The notes beneath the pieces are model-generated. The model was not told the DNA's origin. It ran no database searches and worked only from the letters and a program-made list of their open reading frames with translations. Both the position numbers and the translations under genes were made by a program. A DNA stretch of 29,480 nt from Lachnospiraceae bacterium UBA3711 (GTDB lineage Bacteria; Bacillota; Clostridia; Lachnospirales; Lachnospiraceae). This document shows, piece after piece, positions 24,306 through 29,480 of this stretch; the first letter of the stretch is position 1; each line of letters begins with the position of its first letter. The DNA lies in assembly GCA_002371345.1 (NCBI GenBank), contig DFHY01000051.1, positions 1 through 29,480 on the forward strand, written 5' to 3'.

Positions 24306-25776
24306 GAAAGACATCGAGGTTCGCCGGATCGACCTGAACCCGAAGAAGGAAGAGGTTCTGACCGGCAGGAAGCATAACATGGAGCTGTCTATAGCTGCGT
24401 GGATATTCGTGCTGCTCTTTGCCCTGCTTATCGGGAGAGTTGTGTTTATCAATGTCTTTGAATCCGAGAGCCTGAGGAACAACATTAACAATACCAAGGC
24501 GGACTCCAATTCTGAAAATGTGATCCGCGGGGATATCCGCACTCTTGACGGCACTGTTCTTGCAACCACGCTGGTTGATGAGAACGGTAATCAGACACGC
24601 TCTTATCCTTTCGACAATGTATTCGCGCATGTGGTAGGATATGCTTCCAACGGAAAGGCCGGCCTGGAGGCCGAGGAGAATTATGATCTTCTGAGCTCCC
24701 ATTCCAGCCTTATCAAGCAGATACGCGCCGAGGAGACGGGTGAGAAGGTGCAGGGCGACCATGTGATCGTTACCCTCGATGAGAAGCTGCAGCAGACGGC
24801 TTACTACGCGCTTGGCTCTTACAGCGGCGCGGTCGTGGTGATGGAGCCGGATTCCGGAAGGATACTGGCTATGGTCAGCAAGCCTGACTTCAATCCGAAT
24901 GCGATCGGCATGGAGTGGGAGAATCTGGTGGCGGATTCTTCTTCAAGCGTGCTCCTGAACCGTGCGACTCAGGGACTCTATCCGCCGGGCTCGACCTTCA
25001 AGATGATTACGTCACTCGCCTACCTGAGGGCTCATCCGACTGATTATTCGAGCTTCATGTGGAACTGTGAGGGCGCTTTGTCTGAGGACGATGTGAGAAT
25101 CACCTGCTATGGCGATCAGGTGCATGGAATGGAGGATCTGGCAAGCGCATTTTCCAATTCCTGCAATACCGCCTTCGCGCATATAGGGCTGGAGCTGGAC
25201 AATTCGGAGTTTAAGAAGACGGCTGAGGACTTTCTGTTCAATCATTCGCTTCCGACCGCCATGCAGCATTCCCAGAGTGTCTTCAAACTCACGAAGGATT
25301 CATCGGCGGGAGAGCAGATGACGACAGCGATCGGGCAGGGCGACACACTTGTTACGCCTCTTCATATGGCTCTGGTTACGTCCGCTATAGCGAACGGCGG
25401 AATTATGATGCGTCCTTATTATGTGGATCATATCGAGACAAATGACGGTACAGTCGTGAAGCAGTATGACCCTGAGATCTACAAAAAGGTGCTTACGCCG
25501 GACGAAGCCGGAATACTGACTGAGTATATGAAGAAGACAGCCGAGAGCGGTACTGCCGCCGCGCTGTCGGGAAATGGATATACGGTAGCAGGCAAGACGG
25601 GCTCTGCCGAGTATGAGAAGGACGGAGTGACCGGGACACACTCATGGTTCTGCGGATTCGCGCAGACAACGGAGCCTCATATCGCGATCGCGGTGATCGC
25701 GGAGGACGGAGGAACAGGTTCATCTACAGCAGTTCCTATCGCCAAGCAGATTCTGGATACATTCTTTTATGGATAA
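24277..25776 (+). CDS. Class B penicillin-binding protein (transpeptidase)
   Basis: Membrane-anchored D,D-transpeptidase that cross-links peptidoglycan. ATG 24277 follows GGAGG at 24265-24269 by seven bases, and it overlaps the upstream gene; the longer frame from 24187 lies wholly inside that gene. One transmembrane segment (about residues 40-60), then a short pedestal with RGDIRTLDGTVLA. The transpeptidase domain has the active-site S239-T-F-K242 (SxxK), S295-C-N297 (SxN) and K440-T-G442 (KTG). All three motifs are present, so it should be active. The 499-residue size and small pedestal resemble the PbpA/SpoVD-like group; the exact subtype is not resolved. Confidence 0.9.
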   Translation: MRTDPGRDDKKDIEVRRIDLNPKKEEVLTGRKHNMELSIAAWIFVLLFALLIGRVVFINVFESESLRNNINNTKADSNSENVIRGDIRTLDGTVLATTLVDENGNQTRSYPFDNVFAHVVGYASNGKAGLEAEENYDLLSSHSSLIKQIRAEETGEKVQGDHVIVTLDEKLQQTAYYALGSYSGAVVVMEPDSGRILAMVSKPDFNPNAIGMEWENLVADSSSSVLLNRATQGLYPPGSTFKMITSLAYLRAHPTDYSSFMWNCEGALSEDDVRITCYGDQVHGMEDLASAFSNSCNTAFAHIGLELDNSEFKKTAEDFLFNHSLPTAMQHSQSVFKLTKDSSAGEQMTTAIGQGDTLVTPLHMALVTSAIANGGIMMRPYYVDHIETNDGTVVKQYDPEIYKKVLTPDEAGILTEYMKKTAESGTAAALSGNGYTVAGKTGSAEYEKDGVTGTHSWFCGFAQTTEPHIAIAVIAEDGGTGSSTAVPIAKQILDTFFYG

Positions 25777-25808
25777 TCATGAAATAATAAGTTATACTAT
25801 GTCGTGGG

Positions 25809-25850
25809 GGTCAAAATAGCAGCCTGCGCGGAGGTCAGGCTTTTGGCCTT
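25809..25850 (+). terminator. Bipartite hairpin after the penicillin-binding protein gene
   Basis: GGTCAAAA (25809-25816) pairs with TTTTGGCC (25841-25848, one G-T), and inside it GCCTG (25822-25826) pairs with CAGGC (25836-25840). It lies 32 bases after the stop and ends in TTTA. It shares the run GGGGTCAAAA with the palindrome at 13498. No other feature is seen in 25777-25898. Confidence 0.5.
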
Positions 25851-25898
25851 TACATCATCATATAAAACACAACCGGGGCACAGACAGGAGGAGTTGCA

Positions 25899-26336
25899 AT
25901 GATTGAGGCAACAAGCTGTGGCGGTGTGGTCATATACCGGGGCAAGATCCTTGTCCTGTATAAGAGCTATCGGAACCGTTATGAGGGATGGGTCCTGCCT
26001 AAGGGGACTGTCGAGGACGGTGAAGAATACGACCAGACGGCACTTCGAGAGGTCCGGGAGGAGACCGGGGCTAGGGCACAGATTATACAGTACATCGGTA
26101 AGAGCCAGTATTCCTTCAATATTCCTCAGAATACCGTTGAGAAGGTGGTGCATTGGTACCTGATGCGTGGGGAGAGTTATTATTCGAAACCACAGAGGGA
26201 AGAGTACTTTGTTGATTCCGGGTTTTACAAGTATCACGAGGCCTATCATCTTCTTAAGTTCTCAAATGAGAAGATGATACTGGAGAAGGGATACGAGGAT
26301 TACCTGGAACTGAAGCGGCAGAACAGATGGGGCTGA
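25899..26336 (+). CDS. NUDIX hydrolase
   Basis: Hydrolyses a nucleoside diphosphate linked to another group; substrate not predictable. The NUDIX box is intact from G36 to A58: G-TVEDG-E-EYDQTAL-REVREETGA. At 145 residues it is normal. CAGGAGG lies upstream of the ATG. It is followed after four bases by a small unknown gene and then DUF2953, suggesting an operon. Confidence 0.9.
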   Translation: MIEATSCGGVVIYRGKILVLYKSYRNRYEGWVLPKGTVEDGEEYDQTALREVREETGARAQIIQYIGKSQYSFNIPQNTVEKVVHWYLMRGESYYSKPQREEYFVDSGFYKYHEAYHLLKFSNEKMILEKGYEDYLELKRQNRWG

Positions 26337-26340
26337 TGGG

Positions 26341-26658
26341 ATGGTTTGGTATAAGAATCTCTATGTCGGACGTCTGATGTCTGTGAAAAAGGATCAGTCG
26401 ATCGACGCGATCGATCGTGGTGAATATTCCGCCGGTGTCTATGTGATAATTGTCCCTGACAGCGAGAGCAGTCAGCTTGAGATTATGTCCGCGCGGGAAC
26501 TGCGTCATGAATGGGTGCGGGAGCACTGTCTTATGATCGTTGGTCTTGCGCTCGGCAGGGCGGAGGCGAACAGTATGGTCGAGGCTCTGGTTAATGATGT
26601 GTATACCGGACGGGGTGACGCTGATATCAGGGCATGGCTGTCGGAGGAACACGGATGA
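26341..26658 (+). CDS. Hypothetical protein (105 aa)
   Basis: Not recognised. The sequence is hydrophilic and compact, without signal peptide or membrane span. It contains VGRLMSVKKDQSIDAIDRGEY, a strand YVIIVPDSES, and a helical C-terminus with EANSMVEALVNDVY. It begins four bases after the NUDIX stop and overlaps the DUF2953 ATG by four bases (ATGA), so it is translationally coupled on both sides. Confidence 0.7.
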   Translation: MVWYKNLYVGRLMSVKKDQSIDAIDRGEYSAGVYVIIVPDSESSQLEIMSARELRHEWVREHCLMIVGLALGRAEANSMVEALVNDVYTGRGDADIRAWLSEEHG

Positions 26659-27875
26659 GTGTTATATTAACCATTCTTAAGGTGATCGGCATTATCCTGC
26701 TTGTGATCCTGGGAATACTTCTCACCGTGATCCTGCTGGTGCTGTTTGTCCCGTTCAGATACAGGGTTCATATTATAAAGCATGAGAACGTCTTCAAGGT
26801 GGAAGGACGCGTCACCTGGCTTCTCCACCTTCTGAGGATAGACATTCTGTACAATGAGAAACTGGGTACGGCCGACCTGAAGATATTCGGATTCAGGGTG
26901 AAGGGGTTCCATTTCCCGAAGGACGCTGAAGCGGAGAAATCTTCAGCTGACGGCAGCGGAAGTGCTGACGGCAGCGGAGGCTATGCCGGTGTGAGCGGGA
27001 ACTCTGCCGAGCGGGATATGACAGCGGAAGGCGCGGGAGAATCCGGCACTTCGGGAACTGAGGCTTCCCCGGAGAGCGCCGACAGTGTGGAGCATACGCA
27101 GGTATCGGAGATTGAGGACAGAGTTTCAGAGGATGGGACTTCCCGGAGCGCCGCCAGCGTGGAGCATGCGAAGGCTTCGGAGGATGGCAGCAGCACTTCA
27201 GCATCTGAGGAAGGGACTGCGGGAAGATCCAAGGCAAGGTCCTCGCGCCGGATACCGTTTAAAAAGAAGGCGCCGAATGGAGAAACAGGGTCAAAAGGCC
27301 TGGTCGGACGGATTCTTGACACTGTGGTAAAGCTCGCGGATCTTGCTCTCAGACAGATCATGAAGATCCCGTACCTTCCGGCTGAGGTATATGACAAGCT
27401 TGACCGGATTGAGCGCAAGATTGCTGACAAGTATGATTTTGTAATAACCAAGGCGGATATGCTTCTCAGCATTGAAGCCGAGCATATGCTTGGCAAGGCT
27501 GCAAGATATGTATTGTATATTATCCGTGGATATACTCCAAAAAAGATCAGCGGATACATTCACTTCGGAACAAACTATCCGGACCTGACCGGCAAGATTG
27601 CGGGAGCTGTCTTTGTACTGATACCTGAAGCGGGAGATGAATACAAGGTAGATCCTGATTTCTATGAGAGCGTGTTTGAGACAGACACTTTGATATGCGG
27701 AGCTATCCGGGCTTACAGAATGGCGTGGATTGGGATCAGGCTTCTGACAGACAAGGAGTTCTGGAGACTGTACCGCATGATACGGAACAAGGATAAGAAC
27801 ATTCCTGACAAGGACAGCCTTAAGAAGAGAAGAAAGAACTTCCTGAAGAAAACGAGTCAGAAGAAAGCTGCTTAA
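26655..27875 (+). CDS. DUF2953 membrane protein (YtfI-like)
   Basis: ATG 26655 follows CGGAGG; an upstream GTG at 26634 is not supported. The N-terminus (residues 1-32) is one transmembrane segment, followed by FVPFRYRVHIIKHENVFKVEGRVTWLLHLLRI, typical of DUF2953. A low-complexity Ser/Glu/Gly/Ala-rich linker (about 90-200) contains two related segments, SADSVEH and SAASVEH. The C-terminal conserved part includes GTNYPDLTGKIAG and ends with a Lys-rich tail. Length of 406 aa is extended by the linker. In Bacillus the homologue ytfI sits next to gerW (ytfJ), as here, which links it to sporulation. Confidence 0.8.
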   Translation: MSVILTILKVIGIILLVILGILLTVILLVLFVPFRYRVHIIKHENVFKVEGRVTWLLHLLRIDILYNEKLGTADLKIFGFRVKGFHFPKDAEAEKSSADGSGSADGSGGYAGVSGNSAERDMTAEGAGESGTSGTEASPESADSVEHTQVSEIEDRVSEDGTSRSAASVEHAKASEDGSSTSASEEGTAGRSKARSSRRIPFKKKAPNGETGSKGLVGRILDTVVKLADLALRQIMKIPYLPAEVYDKLDRIERKIADKYDFVITKADMLLSIEAEHMLGKAARYVLYIIRGYTPKKISGYIHFGTNYPDLTGKIAGAVFVLIPEAGDEYKVDPDFYESVFETDTLICGAIRAYRMAWIGIRLLTDKEFWRLYRMIRNKDKNIPDKDSLKKRRKNFLKKTSQKKAA

Positions 27876-28006
27876 GAAGACGGCAGAGTTCAGGAAAACG
27901 CAGCGTTATATGATAATTAACACGTAAACAGGCGATTAAGGTTTGCGCTGATGCCAGGCATCCGGCGCTGCAGTCAAACAGTTTTAAAAGTATTGGAGGA
28001 AGCAAC

Positions 28007-28405
28007 ATGGCAGATCAGTTTCAGGGAAATGTAGATACTCTTTTTAAGGGGATGGAGAATTTCGTAACCAGCAAGACATGTGTGGGAGATCCCATAAGAA
28101 TCGGCGACACCATTATTCTTCCGCTGGTTGACGTTTCCTTCGGCCTTCTGGCTTCCTCGAAGAACGAGAGAGACCGCCGCAACGGAGGCGGAGGAATGGG
28201 CGGAAAGATGTCTCCGTCGGCGCTCCTGATCATCAAGGACGGCGCGACGAGACTTGTAAATGTCCGCAATCAGGACAGCCTGTCGAAGATCATAGATCTG
28301 GTTCCGGAGCTCGTACAGCGCTTCACAGACAATAAGAAGACAAAGACCACTCCCGAGGAAGATGTCGTGATTCAGGAGGCCGCGAAGGAAGAGAAGACCT
28401 TCTGA
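28007..28405 (+). CDS. gerW: GerW-family sporulation protein (YtfJ)
   Basis: GerW/YtfJ is a forespore-made protein needed for normal spore germination in Bacillus. The 132 residues include the family core GDPIRIGDTIILPLVDVSFGL, a glycine-rich GGGGMGGK loop, and SPSALLIIKDGATRLVNV. The ATG follows TTGGAGG. DUF2953 lies upstream across 131 bases. A terminator hairpin shared with rpmB follows. It supports a spore-forming relative. Confidence 0.9.
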   Translation: MADQFQGNVDTLFKGMENFVTSKTCVGDPIRIGDTIILPLVDVSFGLLASSKNERDRRNGGGGMGGKMSPSALLIIKDGATRLVNVRNQDSLSKIIDLVPELVQRFTDNKKTKTTPEEDVVIQEAAKEEKTF

Positions 28406-28425
28406 GGCTGGTAAAAAAGATGAAA

Positions 28426-28457
28426 AAGAGCTGACGCATTCACAGGCATCAGCTCTT
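28426..28457. terminator. Bidirectional terminator between gerW and rpmB
   Basis: AAGAGCTGA-C-GC (28426-28437) pairs with GC-A-TCAGCTCTT (28446-28457). On the minus strand the 3' arm is followed by TTTTCATCTTTTTT, so it ends rpmB well; on the plus strand the tail CATTCTTT is weaker. Confidence 0.8.
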
Positions 28458-28487
28458 CATTCTTTATCGCTCTTCATACAATCTGAC

Positions 28488-28673
28488 TTATGCACGCTCA
28501 ACCTTACCTGATCTCAGGCAGGAAGTGCAGACATACATCTTCTTGTTGGCGCCGTTCACCTTCACGGTAACATGCTTGATGTTCGACTTCCACATCTTAT
28601 TGCTTCTTCTGTGGGAGTGTGAGACATTGTTACCGAAGTGAGCACCCTTATCACAAATTGCACATCTGGCCAT
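28488..28673 (-). CDS. rpmB: 50S ribosomal protein L28
   Basis: A 61-residue L28 of the zinc-binding form, with CxxC at C4-C7 and a second CTSC pair near the C-terminus. Motifs are GNNVSHSHRRSNKMWKSN and VNGANKKMYVCTSCLRSGKV. ATG 28673 has AAAGGAGG with an eight-base gap; a longer minus-strand frame to 28757 is not needed. It is divergent from the Asp23-family gene, as in Bacillus rpmB and yloU. Confidence 0.96.
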   Translation of the reverse strand: MARCAICDKGAHFGNNVSHSHRRSNKMWKSNIKHVTVKVNGANKKMYVCTSCLRSGKVERA

Positions 28674-28706
28674 CTCTAGCACCTCCTTTAAAACCGCGAC
28701 TTGAGT

Positions 28707-28735
28707 ATTGTAACAGAACTGTGAGTGTATTGCAA
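28707..28735 (-). promoter_or_regulatory. rpmB promoter
   Basis: On the minus strand TTGCAA (28735-28730) and TACAAT (28712-28707) are 17 bases apart. Both match sigma-A consensus at five of six (TACAAT) and four to five (TTGCAA) positions. Confidence 0.75.
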
Positions 28736-28750
28736 CAGGATTTTTGAGCC

Positions 28751-28779
28751 TTTTCAAACAGACTGTTCTCTGATAAAAT
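28751..28779 (+). promoter_or_regulatory. Possible promoter for the Asp23-family gene
   Basis: TTTTCA (28751-28756) and TAAAAT (28774-28779) with a 17-base gap. It lies opposite the rpmB promoter in a 134-base divergent region. Confidence 0.45.
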
Positions 28780-28807
28780 AATACGGACTATGGAAGGAGG
28801 GAATTCC

Positions 28808-29164
28808 ATGAGCGTTCGCATGAATAATAAACTTGGCTCAATTGAGATTGATACCAATGTCGTGGCGACATACGCCGGCTCAGTGGCGGTCGAGTGCTTC
28901 GGCATTGTGGGCATGGCCAGCGTCAACATGAAGGACGGACTGGTAAAGCTTCTTGGAAAGGAACATCTTGGACATGGAATCGCGGTCAGGATGAACGGGG
29001 GACGGATAGAACTTGATTTTCACGTGATCGTCTCATATGGCGTCAGCATCTCCGCGGTTGCTGAGAACCTTGTCAGCAGTGTGAAGTACAAGCTGGAAGC
29101 GTTCACGAGCATGGAAGTGGAGAAGATCACTGTGTTTGTCGAGGGCGTTCGTGTCATCGACTGA
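28808..29164 (+). CDS. Asp23/Gls24-family protein (YloU-like)
   Basis: A 118-residue cytosolic protein of the alkaline-shock Asp23/Gls24 family, often membrane-associated and tied to envelope stress. ATG 28808 follows GGAAGGAGGG; the in-frame ATG at 28790 has no site. Conserved segments are GSIEIDTNVVATYAGSVAVE, FGIVGMASVNMKDG and the C-terminal VSSVKYKLEAFTSMEVEKI with VFVEGVRVID. In Bacillus yloU precedes yloV (fakA), as seen here. Confidence 0.9.
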   Translation: MSVRMNNKLGSIEIDTNVVATYAGSVAVECFGIVGMASVNMKDGLVKLLGKEHLGHGIAVRMNGGRIELDFHVIVSYGVSISAVAENLVSSVKYKLEAFTSMEVEKITVFVEGVRVID

Positions 29165-29229
29165 TCATCAGTTCACGAAGACCGGCAGCGGTATAAGACT
29201 GCCTGTTTTCGCGTATGGAGGATGAAACC

Positions 29230-29480
29230 TTGAATTCAAATACCGTAGATGCGGCGATGATGGCTAAGATGTTTCTTGCCGGCGCCAGAAATCTTGAGCT
29301 GAAAAAAGAGTGGATAAATGAACTGAATGTATTTCCGGTACCTGACGGTGACACGGGAACAAACATGACACTGACTATTCAGTCTGCCGCTGAAGAAGTC
29401 AAGAACCTTGAAACACTTACACTTGAGAGCGTGTCGAAGGCAATTTCCTCCGGCTCTCTTCGCGGTGCCCGCGGCAACTC
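29230..29480 (+). CDS. fakA: Fatty-acid kinase subunit FakA / DAK2-domain protein (3' end missing)
   Basis: FakA phosphorylates fatty acids bound to FakB for entry into lipid synthesis. The window shows the first 83 or so residues of the DhaL-like N-terminal domain: FLAGARNLELKKEWINELNVFPVPDGDTGTNM, where the Asp residues of PDGDTGTNM bind nucleotide-Mg. SSGSLRGARGNS ends at the edge. The likely start is TTG 29230, because GGAGG at 29217-29221 lies eight bases before it; ATG 29215 would overlap that site. It follows the Asp23-family gene by 65 bases. Confidence 0.88.
   Translation, partial: MNSNTVDAAMMAKMFLAGARNLELKKEWINELNVFPVPDGDTGTNMTLTIQSAAEEVKNLETLTLESVSKAISSGSLRGARGN

Overview
The window looks like a chromosomal segment of a Gram-positive, probably spore-forming clostridial Firmicute of the Lachnospiraceae type. 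The reasons are: strong AGGAGG ribosome binding sites; a sortase-type surface protein; a GerW (YtfJ)/DUF2953 sporulation pair; the rpmB / asp23-like (yloU) / fakA (yloV) order known from Bacillus and Clostridia; moderately high GC; and many two-component-free signalling and secreted proteins. The taxon is inferred from gene content, not from a marker search.

Layout. Bases 1-5030 form a surface and accessory region: the 3' part of a large SpaA-type adhesin with an unusual sorting signal, a tandemly duplicated pair of small heptad-repeat coiled-coil genes, a HAD hydrolase, and a secreted Ig-like/SGNH hydrolase whose 3' end is partly duplicated. Bases 5075-8456 carry an orphan sugar-type solute-binding protein, a GH73-like autolysin with a possible WalR-type control site, and on the other strand a secreted C39-like cysteine protease.

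Bases 8604-13496 hold a cyclic-di-GMP group: a membrane HD-GYP protein ending in a degenerate GGDEF-like domain, tRNA-Thr(CGT) and tRNA-Gly(CCC), then a membrane diguanylate cyclase whose stop codon overlaps the start of a periplasmic-type sugar-binding protein. No ABC permease or ATPase is present, so the binding protein may feed ligand information to the cyclase. This is the best candidate here for an under-described system.

Bases 13641-18085 are sugar and nucleoside phosphorylation: a ROK kinase with a histone-H1-like Lys/Ala tail (minus strand), uridine kinase, an L-ribulose-5-phosphate 4-epimerase and an FGGY pentulose kinase. ruvA and ruvB follow the kinase closely. Then come zapA, a U32-family protein, an FtsW/RodA-type glycan polymerase and its overlapping class B penicillin-binding protein (cell division and wall synthesis). 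The last part has a NUDIX hydrolase, an unknown small protein, DUF2953, GerW, ribosomal protein L28 (minus strand), an Asp23-family protein and the start of fakA, which runs off the window.

Intergenic DNA is rich in short repeats and palindromes (25-27 bp triplet at 1897, 23 bp pair at 8604, four CTTCCGTAAAAA units at 10414, a 31 bp palindrome at 13498). Clear sigma-A-like promoters precede the tRNAs, araD, the autolysin and rpmB.
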